Source of the DNA: Arthrobacter sp. Leaf234
GTDB taxonomy: Bacteria; Actinomycetota; Actinomycetes; Actinomycetales; Micrococcaceae
Reading direction: 5' to 3'
Length of the DNA: 64,000 nucleotides
NCBI RefSeq assembly: GCF_001422665.1
Contig: NZ_LMLU01000005.1
Coordinates: 597,205-661,204 of the forward strand
A program made the translations under genes and the position numbers. Under the pieces are notes generated by a model. It worked only from the letters and a program-made list of their open reading frames with translations, was not told the DNA's origin and made no database searches. Position 1 is the first letter of the stretch; every line of letters starts with the position of its first letter. This document shows positions 16,795-24,887 of the stretch, in pieces.

Positions 16795-17808
16795 ATGAAG
16801 CAGGACAGTGGGACGACGGCCAGGTCGACGGGCAGGCCGACCGCGGAGGAGAAGGACGGGGGCGCGTCCGGCGGGGAGCGACCCGTGACGGTCATCATCG
16901 CGTTCATCGCGAACCTGCTCGTCGCGGTCGCGAAGACCGTCGCAGCGATGATCACCGGTTCCGCGTCGATGACCGCGGAGTCCGCCCATTCGTGGGCCGA
17001 TACGGGCAACCAGGTGTTCCTGCTGGTCGCCGAGCGGAAGTCGAGACGTCGCAGGGACGCCGCGCATCCCGTCGGCTACGGCCGCGAAGCCTACGTGTGG
17101 TCGATGTTCGCCGCCTTCGGGCTCTTCACCGCAGGCGCCGTCGTGTCCATCACGCACGGCATCCAGCAGCTCCTGAAGCCCGAGCCCGCCGGCGACTACG
17201 GGATCGCCTACGCCGTCCTCGCCGTGGCGTTCGTGCTGGAGGGGATCTCGTTCGCCCAGGCGTTCCGCCAGGCACGCACGGCCGGGCGGAGCACCGGCAC
17301 GTCCACGCTGAGGAGCGTCTCGACCACCTCCAACCCCACGCTCCGGGCCGTCTTCGCGGAGGACTCCGCCGCGCTGATCGGGCTCGTCGTCGCGTTCGCG
17401 GGCATCCTCCTGCACCAGCTCACCGGCTCCCCGGTCCCGGACGCCGTCGGATCCATCCTCGTCGGTGTGCTGCTCGGGGTGATCGCCGTCATCCTCATCG
17501 ACCGGAACCGCCGCTTCCTCGTCGGCCAGGCCGTGTCGCCGGAGCTGCGCGCATCGGTCGCCGGGCGCCTGGGTGCGCATCGGAGCATCGAGCGCGTCAC
17601 GTACCTGCACCTCGAGTACGTGGGGCCCGACCGGCTCTACCTGGTGGCAGCGGTGGACCTGGTCGGCGATCGGGCGGAACACGAGGTGGCAGTGGCCCTG
17701 CGCGCCGTCGAACGCGACATCGAGGACCACGAGCGCATCGAGGAGGCCGTGCTGACCCTCTCGACGCCGGACGAGCCGGCCCTGACGTTCGCGGCGCACG
17801 GCCCCTGA
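16795..17808 (+). CDS. cation diffusion facilitator (CDF) family transporter
   Basis: The 337-residue membrane protein is a CDF/ZnT-like antiporter that exports divalent metals such as zinc or iron in exchange for protons. After a 30-residue charged N-terminus come about six membrane helices. The first metal-site helix has the HSWADT motif and the second AEDSAALIGL, giving the expected His/Asp and Asp residues. A cytoplasmic C-terminal domain of about 80 residues (YLHLEYVGPDRLYLV) corresponds to the dimerisation domain. The metal cannot be told from sequence. The start is 67 bases after DUF2795; CGGAGGGGAC lies just upstream. Confidence 0.87.
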   Translation: MKQDSGTTARSTGRPTAEEKDGGASGGERPVTVIIAFIANLLVAVAKTVAAMITGSASMTAESAHSWADTGNQVFLLVAERKSRRRRDAAHPVGYGREAYVWSMFAAFGLFTAGAVVSITHGIQQLLKPEPAGDYGIAYAVLAVAFVLEGISFAQAFRQARTAGRSTGTSTLRSVSTTSNPTLRAVFAEDSAALIGLVVAFAGILLHQLTGSPVPDAVGSILVGVLLGVIAVILIDRNRRFLVGQAVSPELRASVAGRLGAHRSIERVTYLHLEYVGPDRLYLVAAVDLVGDRAEHEVAVALRAVERDIEDHERIEEAVLTLSTPDEPALTFAAHGP

Positions 17809-17877
17809 GCCGCGTCCGCGCCGTCCCGCTGCCCGGTCCCTCTTCCCGGCTCCGCCCCGGCTGCCCGGCCGGACCGG

Positions 17878-18336
17878 CTAGCCGCCCACCTCGGCGTCCT
17901 CCACGGTCGGGGCGGACTCACCGCCGCCCGGACCCGCGATGTTCACCATCCAGGAGACCCCGAAGCGGTCGACGCACATGCCGAAGCTGTCGCCCCACGG
18001 CGAGGCGGCGAGCGGCATCACCTCCGTACCGCTGCCCGCCAGGGCCGCCCAGTAGCCCCGGAGCTCCGCCTCGTCATCCCCGCTCAGGGACAGCGAGTGG
18101 CCGGCGGGGGCGCGGTACTCCATGCTGTTCGGCGTGTCCGCAGCCATGAGCACCTGACCCGACGGGGTGGTGAGCATCGAGTGCATGACCTTGTCCTGCT
18201 CGGCCGGGTCCTCGCTCACCTGGTACTCGGCGAACGTGCTGCGCTGCAGGTCACCGCCGAACACCGACCGGTAGAAGTCCATCGCCTCGGCGGCGGTGTC
18301 CCTGAAGCTGAGATAGGTGTTGATCGTTGCTGCCAT
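17878..18336 (-). CDS. PhnB-like VOC superfamily protein
   Basis: The 152-residue protein belongs to the PhnB/3-demethylubiquinone-methyltransferase-like branch of the glyoxalase/VOC fold. It has two repeated beta-alpha-beta-beta-beta units, beginning INTYLSFRDTAAEAMDFYRSVFGG and ending SFGMCVDRFGVSWMVNIA. Members are small cytoplasmic proteins of mostly unknown function, some binding metals or drugs. GGGAG precedes the ATG. It is convergent with the CDF gene. Confidence 0.78.
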   Translation of the reverse strand: MAATINTYLSFRDTAAEAMDFYRSVFGGDLQRSTFAEYQVSEDPAEQDKVMHSMLTTPSGQVLMAADTPNSMEYRAPAGHSLSLSGDDEAELRGYWAALAGSGTEVMPLAASPWGDSFGMCVDRFGVSWMVNIAGPGGGESAPTVEDAEVGG

Positions 18337-18426
18337 GGTGCTCTCCCGTCGTCCGCGCCCTCCGACGCTGCCTGTGGGAGCGATTATGGCCGAGCACACC
18401 GCGCCAGGGAAGGGGTGCGGACACGC

Positions 18427-19149
18427 TCAGGAGGGCGACGGCTCCGGACGTGGACCGATCGCGCCGGCCACACTCTTCTCGAGCGAGGTGATGGTGGCGT
18501 CCGGCAGCACGATCAGCCCGTCGAGCTCCCGGCGCGCCCGCCGGTAGGCCGTCTGGCGTTCGGCGGCCGTCGCGGCGTCGTCCACCGCGACGGTGACGAG
18601 CTTCCTGGCCGTCTCGAGGCGCGCGCGCTCGTCCGCGGTGAATCCACTGGCCCGCACGCGGCGCGCCTCGGTCTCGGCGACCTGGAATGCGACGTCGTAG
18701 GACGTGACGGCCGAGCGGTACGCGGTGAGCTCGTCGGGCAGGACGTCGGACGGGTCCTGGGGCCGCAGTGCGTCCGCCTCACGCTTGGCACGGAGGAAGG
18801 CGACCGTGAGGGGCTCCCTGACGTCCGTCATGGTCGGGTAGTCGATCAGCTTCGCCGCGTCCAGCTCGTAGGAGAGCCAGCGCCGGTCCACGTCGTCGTG
18901 CATGCGCCCGATGTGCAGGACGTCCCGTGCCCGGCCCGAGAGTGCCTGAGCCGATGGCGTACCGGCGAGCTCCGGTGGTGCCGCCGGGGCGGGTGGCATG
19001 GCCGGGTTCTTCAGCCGGTACAGCTCCATCCTGCGCTGGTGGCGCCGTTCGCCGGCCTCGGACCAGGACCTGCCCCAGACGGCGAAGACACCCGAGAGGG
19101 GGAAGACCAGCCACCAGTAGTTCCCGGCGAAGGACAGGATTTCGTTCAC
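18427..19149 (-). CDS. hypothetical protein with an N-terminal membrane anchor
   Basis: I do not recognise this 240-residue protein. One membrane segment (residues about 5-25, FAGNYWWLVFPLSGVFAVWG) is followed by a basic stretch and a Pro/Ala linker. A cytoplasmic helical region rich in Ala, Arg and Glu, with likely coiled-coil character in its second half, completes it. It starts at GTG exactly six bases after a TACCAT element, which suggests a leaderless transcript. A weak case can be made for a regulatory or scaffold role at the membrane, nothing firmer. Confidence 0.7.
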   Translation of the reverse strand: MNEILSFAGNYWWLVFPLSGVFAVWGRSWSEAGERRHQRRMELYRLKNPAMPPAPAAPPELAGTPSAQALSGRARDVLHIGRMHDDVDRRWLSYELDAAKLIDYPTMTDVREPLTVAFLRAKREADALRPQDPSDVLPDELTAYRSAVTSYDVAFQVAETEARRVRASGFTADERARLETARKLVTVAVDDAATAAERQTAYRRARRELDGLIVLPDATITSLEKSVAGAIGPRPEPSPS

Positions 19150-19155
19150 GGCTCC

Positions 19156-19161
19156 ATGGTA
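19156..19161 (-). promoter_or_regulatory. probable -10 element for leaderless transcript of the 18427-19149 gene
   Basis: On the minus strand TACCAT (TANNNT type) ends six bases before the GTG start codon, so transcription would begin at or next to the start codon. No clear -35 hexamer. Confidence 0.5.
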
Positions 19162-19235
19162 GGCCCGGACTCCTCGCCGCCGCCGTCTCCGGCGCGGTCG
19201 CGGTCAGGGCTGGTACCGGCCGTGGTGTCCGCAGC

Positions 19236-19478
19236 TCAGACGGTCGTGTCCTCGCGCGGCCGCCGGGACCTGCGCGTGCGGCGGAAGACCGACACGAGGA
19301 TCAGGGTGCTCACGAGGAGGTGGAGGATCGAGAGCGACGGGAGGACCGTCAGGAGCAGGAGTGTGACCAGGACGAGGAGGACGGCCGTCCGCGTGAAGGG
19401 GAGGAACTCCGGCGGGATGGGACGAGGCCAGGGGTGGTAGTCGAAGGTGGGCGCGTCATCCGCGGCTTCACGGGCCAT
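19236..19478 (-). CDS. small hypothetical membrane protein
   Basis: The 80-residue product has a soluble N-terminus (FDYHPWPRPIPPEF), two closely spaced hydrophobic segments (residues about 30-48 and 50-64) and a very basic tail (FRRTRRSRRPRE), so both ends should be cytoplasmic. No family is recognised. GGAAGG sits about seven bases before the ATG. It is followed at its 3' side by the single-anchor protein gene in the same orientation. Confidence 0.65.
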   Translation of the reverse strand: MAREAADDAPTFDYHPWPRPIPPEFLPFTRTAVLLVLVTLLLLTVLPSLSILHLLVSTLILVSVFRRTRRSRRPREDTTV

Positions 19479-19678
19479 GGTCGTCCTTCCGGCGTACGGG
19501 ACCTGCGCCTGGGGCGCTCCTGCCATGGTGCTGCGGCGGGGGTCGCGCAGGCAACGGCGGGCGGGCCGCGCGACGGCTCTTGACCGCTGCAGCGGCATGC
19601 GGGCGGGGGACGGAAGGGCCCGGACATAACGAAACCCCGCCGTGCAGGCGGCGAGACCTGGACGACGGGGTAACGAGG

Positions 19679-19751
19679 TGCACCCCTCGGGACTTGAACC
19701 CGAAACCCATTGATTAAGAGTCAATTGCTCTGCCAATTGAGCTAGAGGTGC
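19679..19751 (-). tRNA. tRNA-Lys (anticodon CUU)
   Basis: The minus strand folds as a 73-base tRNA. The acceptor GCACCTC pairs with GGGGTGC, the D-arm is AGCTCAATTGGCAGAGCA, the anticodon stem-loop TTGACTCTTAATCAA carries anticodon CTT, and the T-arm is CGGGTTCAAGTCCCG. The discriminator is A and CCA is not encoded. Confidence 0.96.
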
Positions 19752-19844
19752 GAGGCGCTTCACCGTCCGATTTCACTCGGTCGGGTCAACCGCAACAGCA
19801 TGAAACTCTACCAGCACTTCTGCCCAAACATGAAACCGGGGCGC

Positions 19845-20960
19845 TCAGTCCGCCTGCGCGACGGCCACCCGCAGCAGGCGCGCTCCGCCCGTCTCGTTGG
19901 TCGCGACGAGCAGTGACCCGTCCGCTGCCGCCGCCACGTCCCGGAGCCGCCCGTGATCACCGTCCAGGTGGCTGACCGGCTCACCCGCGGTTCCTCCCCG
20001 CAGGGGCACCTGCCACAGGCGCTGTCCACGCAGCCCGCCGATGTAGGCGACGTCGTCGACGATCGCCATGCCGCTGGGCGACGACGACGCCGTCGACGGC
20101 CACACCACCTGGGCGTCGACGAAGCGGGCGTCCCCCGGCGCACCGGTCACCTCGGGCCAGCCGTAGTTTCCGCCCGCCCGGATCAGGTTGAGTTCGTCGT
20201 CGACCTCCGGGCCGAACTCGGTGGCCCACAGGGCACCGTCGGTGTCCCAGGCCAGACCCTGCACGTTGCGGTGGCCGAGACTGTAGACGGGGGAGCCGGG
20301 CGTCGGGTTGTCGGGCGGGACCGCACCGTCGCGTTCGATGCGGAGGATCTTCCCGGCGAGGCTTCCGGGGTCCTGGGCGTCCTGACGTCGACCGGCGTCG
20401 CCGGTGCCGACCCAGAGGGCGCCGTCCGGGCCGACGGCGATCCTCCCGCCGTTGTGGATGTCCCCCTTCGGGATCCCGGTCAGGATCGGTGCGGGCTCAC
20501 CGAGAGCACCGCCGCTGTACGGCAGGCTGACCACCCGGTTGACGGCCTCGGCCGTGTAGTAGGCGAAGACGGCGTCCGGAGCGCCCACCGGGTCGACCGC
20601 GAGCCCGAGCAGCCCGCCCTCGCCGCCGGCCGCCGCGGCTTCCGGGATGCTGCCGATCACCCCGTCCGTGGTACCGCTGATCCGTCGGATCTCTCCGGTC
20701 TCGCGGTCGGAGACGAGCAGCGAGCCGTCGTCGAGGGCGACGACGGACCACGGCACGCCGAGCCCCGTGGCAGCGTCCCCCTCGTAGGAGAGCGAGGGAA
20801 GGGCGGCGCCGGCGGGGGCGGGGGAGGCCGAGGCTCCGGCGAAGAGCGGCCGGGGTCCGCCGGAGTCCGCCGAGCAGCCGGCCAGGACCAGCAGCGCACA
20901 GGCCGCAAGGAAGGCCCGGGCGCAGATGCGGGCGTCCCGCCGGCGTGCGGTGGCTGGCAT
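19845..20960 (-). CDS. secreted lipoprotein of the glucose/sorbosone dehydrogenase (GSDH, PQQ-type) family
   Basis: The 371-residue protein has a lipoprotein signal (LVLAGC, cysteine near residue 29), so it is anchored outside the membrane. The rest is a six-bladed beta-propeller of the Asd/GSDH family with recognisable blades: GVPWSVVALDDGSLLVSDRE, EGGLLGLAVDP, HNGGRIAVGPDGALWVGTGD, GHRNVQGLAWD and TEFGPEVDDELNLI. Such proteins oxidise aldose sugars with PQQ and calcium, although many members have no proven activity. The start lies six bases after TAGGGT on the minus strand, consistent with a leaderless transcript. Confidence 0.86.
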   Translation of the reverse strand: MPATARRRDARICARAFLAACALLVLAGCSADSGGPRPLFAGASASPAPAGAALPSLSYEGDAATGLGVPWSVVALDDGSLLVSDRETGEIRRISGTTDGVIGSIPEAAAAGGEGGLLGLAVDPVGAPDAVFAYYTAEAVNRVVSLPYSGGALGEPAPILTGIPKGDIHNGGRIAVGPDGALWVGTGDAGRRQDAQDPGSLAGKILRIERDGAVPPDNPTPGSPVYSLGHRNVQGLAWDTDGALWATEFGPEVDDELNLIRAGGNYGWPEVTGAPGDARFVDAQVVWPSTASSSPSGMAIVDDVAYIGGLRGQRLWQVPLRGGTAGEPVSHLDGDHGRLRDVAAAADGSLLVATNETGGARLLRVAVAQAD

Positions 20961-20966
20961 GGTCCG

Positions 20967-20972
20967 ACCCTA
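20967..20972 (-). promoter_or_regulatory. probable -10 element for leaderless GSDH-lipoprotein transcript
   Basis: TAGGGT on the minus strand ends six bases before the ATG. No convincing -35 element or ribosome site is present. Confidence 0.5.
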
Positions 20973-21043
20973 GGTCCGTGCCGGTGAGGTGTCCACACCG
21001 CCGGTGTCGCCGTCCACGACCGGGCGCCCGGGCCGGCCGGCGC

Positions 21044-21049
21044 TAGGCT
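21044..21049 (+). promoter_or_regulatory. probable -10 element for leaderless 2-hydroxyacid dehydrogenase transcript
   Basis: TAGGCT is followed by exactly six bases and then the ATG at 21056, leaving no room for a ribosome site if transcription starts at the usual distance. Confidence 0.5.
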
Positions 21050-21055
21050 GGCGCC

Positions 21056-22045
21056 ATGACCCCCTCGGCCGCATCCGCCTCGTCGTCGCCCTCCGCACGC
21101 ATCCCCGTCGTCAGCACGCTGAGCGTACCGACCGCCGATCTGCGCGATGCCCTCGCGGACATCTCGCCGAACGTCGAGGTGGTGCTCTGGGACTTCATCG
21201 GCGCGCCCGTCGGCGCCGATCCCGCCGGGATCCAGGCCGCGGTCCTCCCGTACACGGGCCGCGCTCATCTCGACGGCGCGCTCGATGCCGCGCCGAACCT
21301 CGTCCTCGTCCAGACGCAGTCCACGGGGTACGACGGCGTGGCCGACCTCGTGGGAGGCGGGGTGGCGATCGCCACGGCGTCGGGCGTGCATGCCGCGGCC
21401 ACCGCCGAACTCGCCGTCGGGCTGGCCCTCGCGTCGCTCCGGGGGATCGACGACGCCGTGCGGCAGCAGGCCGACGGCCGGTGGTCGCCCGCGCGCCACC
21501 CGGGCCTCGCCGACCGGCGGGTGCTGCTCGTCGGCGTCGGCGGGATCGGCGAGGAGATCCGGCGCCGCCTCGTGACCTTCGAGGCCACCGTGACGAGGGT
21601 CGGCAGCACGGCTCGCGAGGACGGGATCGGCCATGTGCACGGCGGCGACGAGCTGGCCGCGCTCGCTCCGGACCACGACGTGGTGGTCGTCATCACGCCC
21701 CTGAGCGACGCGACGCGCGGACTGATCGGGCGCGAGGTCCTCGCCGCACTGCCCGACGGCGCGCTGGTGGTCAACGTGGCGCGCGGCGCCGTCGTGGACA
21801 CCGACGCCCTCACGGCCGAGGTCCTGACGGGCCGCCTGAGGGCCGCCCTCGACGTCGTCGACCCCGAACCGCTGCCGGCGGACCACCCGCTGTGGCGTGC
21901 GCCGGGCGTCATCATCACGCCGCACGTCGGTGGCAACACCGAGGCTTTCCCGCCCCGGATCCTCGCCCTGCTCGAGCGCCAGGTCGCGCTCCTCGGCGAG
22001 GGCCGGGCTCCGGAGAACCTGGTGGCCTGGGGCCCCTGGGCCTGA
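21056..22045 (+). CDS. D-isomer-specific 2-hydroxyacid dehydrogenase
   Basis: The 329-residue protein has the two-domain fold of formate/glycerate dehydrogenases that reduce 2-keto acids with NAD(P)H. The coenzyme loop is LLVGVGGIGEEIRRR near residue 160. The catalytic arginine lies in NVARGAVVD, the glutamate in DVVDPEPLPADH and the histidine in TPHVGGNTEAFP, so the active site is complete. The sequence does not point to a particular keto acid; it lacks the C-terminal ACT domain of SerA. It is monocistronic. Confidence 0.85.
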   Translation: MTPSAASASSSPSARIPVVSTLSVPTADLRDALADISPNVEVVLWDFIGAPVGADPAGIQAAVLPYTGRAHLDGALDAAPNLVLVQTQSTGYDGVADLVGGGVAIATASGVHAAATAELAVGLALASLRGIDDAVRQQADGRWSPARHPGLADRRVLLVGVGGIGEEIRRRLVTFEATVTRVGSTAREDGIGHVHGGDELAALAPDHDVVVVITPLSDATRGLIGREVLAALPDGALVVNVARGAVVDTDALTAEVLTGRLRAALDVVDPEPLPADHPLWRAPGVIITPHVGGNTEAFPPRILALLERQVALLGEGRAPENLVAWGPWA

Positions 22046-22082
22046 CGGCCGCCGGAGCCGGTCCGGCCCCGATTCCCGGGAG

Positions 22083-22577
22083 TCAGGCCATGGCGATGAA
22101 GGCGTCCATGAACGCCGTGAAGTCGAGGCAGTCGTCCTCTTGGTCGAGGAGCAGGGGCGTGCCCGGCCCGATGTCGAGCACGGGTTCCGCAGCGACGTCG
22201 AACCGGAAGATCCGGCCCGTGCTGGTGCCCACCTCGAAGCTGTCGTCGTCGTCCCACTGCAGGGCGTGCGCGAGGTTCGTCATGTTCACCTCGACGGGGA
22301 CGCCCGCACCGGTGATGGCCGCCAGATCCACGGGGGCGATCATGAGTTCCATCGGCTTCCAGCGGTAGCCGACCACGAAGGCGGACGGCGCGGGGGGCTG
22401 CGTGGCCGGTACCCTCGTCGACCGCCGGCTCCCCGCAGCGGTGCGGCGGGCCGCGAACACGAGGTTGTAGTCACCGTAGTTCGGGATCTGGCCGTCGAAG
22501 ACACGGCGCAGGGCGTTCTTCAGACCCTGGCCCCCGTCGAACGGGAGGGCGGTCTCGTGGGGCTCTTCGGGAGTCAT
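22083..22577 (-). CDS. hypothetical protein (possible SseB-like fold)
   Basis: This 164-residue acidic protein has no clear family. A central region (AFVVGYRWKPMELMIAPVDL) alternates beta strands and helices, and the C-terminus is rich in Asp/Glu (LLLDQEDDCLDFTAF). The order loosely recalls SseB-type proteins, which is only an impression. The assigned ATG has a poor ribosome site, so the true start could differ; the frame stays open to 22706. It diverges from ilvD. Confidence 0.55.
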   Translation of the reverse strand: MTPEEPHETALPFDGGQGLKNALRRVFDGQIPNYGDYNLVFAARRTAAGSRRSTRVPATQPPAPSAFVVGYRWKPMELMIAPVDLAAITGAGVPVEVNMTNLAHALQWDDDDSFEVGTSTGRIFRFDVAAEPVLDIGPGTPLLLDQEDDCLDFTAFMDAFIAMA

Positions 22578-22801
22578 ATCACGCCGTTGCGGTAGGAGGC
22601 TGTCGGACCGGTCCCGACGGCGGGACCCTGAGCGGAGCACCCGGCCCGCAGGCGGGTCGGTTCGCCCGCGAAGACCACACTGTACCGGAGCGTCGAGGGC
22701 CCGCACGAGGGGCCCGCCGGGGCCGGGAGATGCCTTCCGCGCAGGCCACGACGGGCTGTAACAGGAGGGTCACATGGCGAAACGTGCCTGCAACACCGGC
22801 C

Positions 22802-22807
22802 TAGACT
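22802..22807 (+). promoter_or_regulatory. probable -10 element for leaderless ilvD transcript
   Basis: TAGACT is followed by six bases and the ilvD ATG at 22814. No Shine-Dalgarno-like sequence lies in between. Confidence 0.5.
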
Positions 22808-22813
22808 TCCACC

Positions 22814-24541
22814 ATGACCGTGGACACAACGCCGGAGACAACACCGCAGACAACGCCAGACATCAAACCCCGGAGCCGCGTCGTCACGGACGGCATCCAT
22901 GCGGCCCCCTCCCGCGGAATGCTCCGTGCGGTGGGCATGGGCGACGACGACTTCGCCAAGCCCCAGGTCGGCGTCGCGAGTTCGTGGAACGAGATCACCC
23001 CCTGCAACCTGTCCCTCAACCGCCTGGCGGAGGGCGCGAAGGAGGGTGTCCGGGACGCGGGCGGGTTCCCGATGCAGTTCGGCACCATCTCGGTCTCCGA
23101 CGGCATCTCGATGGGCCACGAGGGCATGCACTTCTCCCTCGTCTCGCGCGAGGTGATCGCCGACTCGGTCGAGACCGTCATGCAGGCCGAGCGCATCGAC
23201 GGGTCCGTCCTCCTGGCCGGTTGCGACAAGTCCCTGCCGGGCATGCTCATGGCGGCGGCCCGCCTCGATCTCGCCTCCGTCTTCCTGTACGCGGGCACCA
23301 TCATGCCGGGCTTCGCGAAGCTCGAGGACGGGACCGAGAAGGAGGTCACCCTAATCGACGCCTTCGAGGCCGTCGGCGCCTGTGCGGCCGGCACCATGAG
23401 CCTCAAGGACCTCGACAGCATCGAGCGCGCCGTCTGTCCCGGCGAGGGTGCCTGTGGCGGGATGTACACCGCCAACACCATGGCCTGCATCGGCGAGGCC
23501 CTCGGGATGTCCCTGCCCGGATCCGCCGCTCCTCCCTCCGTCGACCGGCGGCGCGACGCGTTCGCCCAGAAGTCCGGCGAGGCCGTCGTGAACCTCCTGC
23601 GCCTCGGCATCACGGCGCGCGACATCATGACCAAGAAGGCCTTCGAGAACGCCATCGCGGTCACCATGGCCTTCGGCGGTTCGACGAACGCCGTCCTGCA
23701 CCTGCTGGCCATCGCCCGTGAAGCAGAGGTGGACCTCACGCTCGACGACTTCAGCCGCATCGGTGACACGATCCCGCACCTGGGCGATCTCAAGCCCTTC
23801 GGCCGCTACGTGATGTTCGACGTCGACAAGGTGGGCGGCGTGCCAGTCATCATGAAGGCTCTGCTCGACGCCGGCCTGCTGCACGGCGACTGCCTCACCG
23901 TCACCGGCAAGACGCTCGCGGAGAACCTCGCGGACATCAACCCGCCGGACCTCGACGGCAAGATCCTGCGCGCTCTCGACAACCCGATGCACAGGACCGG
24001 CGGGATCACCATTCTCCACGGGTCCCTGGCGCCCGAGGGTGCCGTGGTCAAGAGCGCCGGGTTCGACGCCGACGTCTTCGAGGGCACTGCCCGCGTCTTC
24101 GAGCGTGAGCAGGGGGCCCTGGACGCCCTGGACGCAGGAGCCATCCACGCGGGCGATGTCGTGGTGATCCGCTACGAGGGGCCGAAGGGCGGGCCGGGCA
24201 TGCGTGAGATGCTCGCGATCACCGGGGCCATCAAGGGGGCCGGACTCGGCAAGGACGTGCTCCTGCTGACGGACGGCCGCTTCTCGGGGGGCACCACGGG
24301 CCTGTGCATCGGGCACGTCGCCCCGGAAGCGGTCGACGGCGGTCCCATCGCCTTCGTGCAGGACGGTGACCGCATCCGCGTCGACATCGCCGCCAAGAGC
24401 TTCGACCTGCTGGTCGACGAGGCCGAGCTCGAGGAGCGGAAGGTGGGCTGGGCGCCGCTGCCCGCCCGCTACACCAAGGGCGTGCTGGGCAAGTACGCGA
24501 AGCTCGTGCACTCGGCGTCGACGGGCGCCTACTGCGGCTGA
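22814..24541 (+). CDS. ilvD: dihydroxy-acid dehydratase
   Basis: The 575-residue enzyme dehydrates 2,3-dihydroxy-isovalerate and -methylvalerate to the keto acids that precede valine and isoleucine. It needs an Fe-S cluster, and its presumed ligands are present: the cysteine of [10 protein letters not shown] (near 137) and the pair in [16 protein letters not shown] (near 208-214). The C-terminal swivelling domain contains [20 protein letters not shown], with the serine used as catalytic base in this family. Length is typical of the actinobacterial form. It is transcribed separately from ilvBNC, as a perfect hairpin and a new promoter follow. Confidence 0.96.
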   Translation: MTVDTTPETTPQTTPDIKPRSRVVTDGIHAAPSRGMLRAVGMGDDDFAKPQVGVASSWNEITPCNLSLNRLAEGAKEGVRDAGGFPMQFGTISVSDGISMGHEGMHFSLVSREVIADSVETVMQAERIDGSVLLAGCDKSLPGMLMAAARLDLASVFLYAGTIMPGFAKLEDGTEKEVTLIDAFEAVGACAAGTMSLKDLDSIERAVCPGEGACGGMYTANTMACIGEALGMSLPGSAAPPSVDRRRDAFAQKSGEAVVNLLRLGITARDIMTKKAFENAIAVTMAFGGSTNAVLHLLAIAREAEVDLTLDDFSRIGDTIPHLGDLKPFGRYVMFDVDKVGGVPVIMKALLDAGLLHGDCLTVTGKTLAENLADINPPDLDGKILRALDNPMHRTGGITILHGSLAPEGAVVKSAGFDADVFEGTARVFEREQGALDALDAGAIHAGDVVVIRYEGPKGGPGMREMLAITGAIKGAGLGKDVLLLTDGRFSGGTTGLCIGHVAPEAVDGGPIAFVQDGDRIRVDIAAKSFDLLVDEAELEERKVGWAPLPARYTKGVLGKYAKLVHSASTGAYCG

Positions 24542-24548
24542 GCGACCG

Positions 24549-24578
24549 GCCGGCCACGCGGGGAACCGCGTGGCCGGC
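24549..24578 (+). terminator. perfect 13-bp hairpin after ilvD
   Basis: GCCGGCCACGCGG pairs completely with CCGCGTGGCCGGC around a GGAA tetraloop, eight bases after the ilvD stop. There is no T-tract, so it may act as a Rho-assisted terminator or a 3'-end stabiliser. Confidence 0.6.
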
Positions 24579-24590
24579 ACCCCTGGTTAA

Positions 24591-24616
24591 TGTCCACTAA
24601 CTGGACATGGTGTCCA
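24591..24616. promoter_or_regulatory. three alternating TGTCCA/TGGACA half-sites upstream of the ilvB promoter
   Basis: TGTCCA at 24591-24596, its inverted copy TGGACA at 24602-24607 and TGTCCA again at 24611-24616 form two overlapping inverted repeats with 5- and 3-base spacers. They end 25 bases before the -35 element. A regulator operator is likely; its protein is unknown. Confidence 0.5.
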
Positions 24617-24620
24617 TCAT

Positions 24621-24630
24621 GTGAGACAGC
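24621..24630 (-). promoter_or_regulatory. candidate IclR-regulator half-site before ilvB
   Basis: On the minus strand this reads GCTGTCTCAC, matching 8 of 10 positions of the GCCGTCTCAT element found in the leuC and leuB promoters. It lies 11 bases upstream of the -35 hexamer. Confidence 0.4.
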
Positions 24631-24641
24631 AGGGGGTGCGG

Positions 24642-24671
24642 TTGACACCCTTTCGAGGGGGCGTGGAAACT
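24642..24671 (+). promoter_or_regulatory. promoter of the ilvBNC leader transcript
   Basis: A consensus -35 TTGACA (24642-24647) is followed after 18 bases by GAAACT (24666-24671). The leader-peptide ATG comes six bases later, so the leader peptide would be translated from a leaderless message. Confidence 0.65.
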
Positions 24672-24677
24672 ACAGGT

Positions 24678-24725
24678 ATGCAGCTCGAACCCGTAGTCGT
24701 CGTCCTTACACAGCGCGTGGCCTGA
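24678..24725 (+). CDS. ilvBNC leader peptide (attenuator)
   Basis: A 15-residue peptide, MQLEPVVVVLTQRVA, is encoded between the promoter and a terminator hairpin. It holds four consecutive valine codons (24693-24704) followed directly by leucine, plus another Leu and Val. This is the classic composition of a branched-chain amino acid attenuator: scarcity of charged tRNA-Val or tRNA-Leu stalls the ribosome in the leader and changes RNA folding. An attenuator with a leader peptide is known for ilvBNC of Corynebacterium glutamicum. No separate ribosome site precedes it; the ATG coincides with the expected transcription start. Confidence 0.85.
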   Translation: MQLEPVVVVLTQRVA

Positions 24726-24757
24726 AGCCCGTCCACCCGACGACTGCAGTCACGCGC
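24695..24757 (+). promoter_or_regulatory. alternative RNA pairings of the ilvBNC attenuator
   Basis: Two mutually exclusive pairings can be seen. AGTCGTCG inside the valine codons (24695-24702) pairs with CGACGACT (24738-24745). GCGCGTG at the end of the leader frame (24713-24719) pairs with CACGCGC (24751-24757), which abuts the terminator. Their interlocked order is what an attenuation switch needs. Confidence 0.55.
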
Positions 24758-24796
24758 AACCCCTCGCAGAGCCCGACCAGGCTGAGGGGTTTTTTT
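24758..24796 (+). terminator. ilvBNC attenuator terminator
   Basis: CCCCTC (24760-24765) pairs with GAGGGG (24784-24789), reinforced by AGCC/GGCT inside, and is followed by seven T residues. It lies 32 bases after the leader-peptide stop and 91 before ilvB. Confidence 0.9.
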
Positions 24797-24887
24797 GTTG
24801 ACACGACCTGTCGACGAAGAAGCCCGCGGATGTCCATCCGCAGTCACAGCTGCAGCAGTGCAGCGAACGTTCCGAAGGAAGTCTGAG

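Noticed and set aside
19479..19763. extension of the small membrane protein through the tRNA-Lys gene
   Set aside because: The frame is open across the tRNA but a protein start there is implausible; the ATG at 19478 has a good ribosome site.
22774..23721. ATG with a strong AGGAGG just upstream of ilvD
   Set aside because: The ribosome site is good, but the frame overlaps ilvD out of phase and encodes a His/Arg/Gly-rich shadow sequence. It might be a chance site or affect ilvD translation; no evidence supports a protein.
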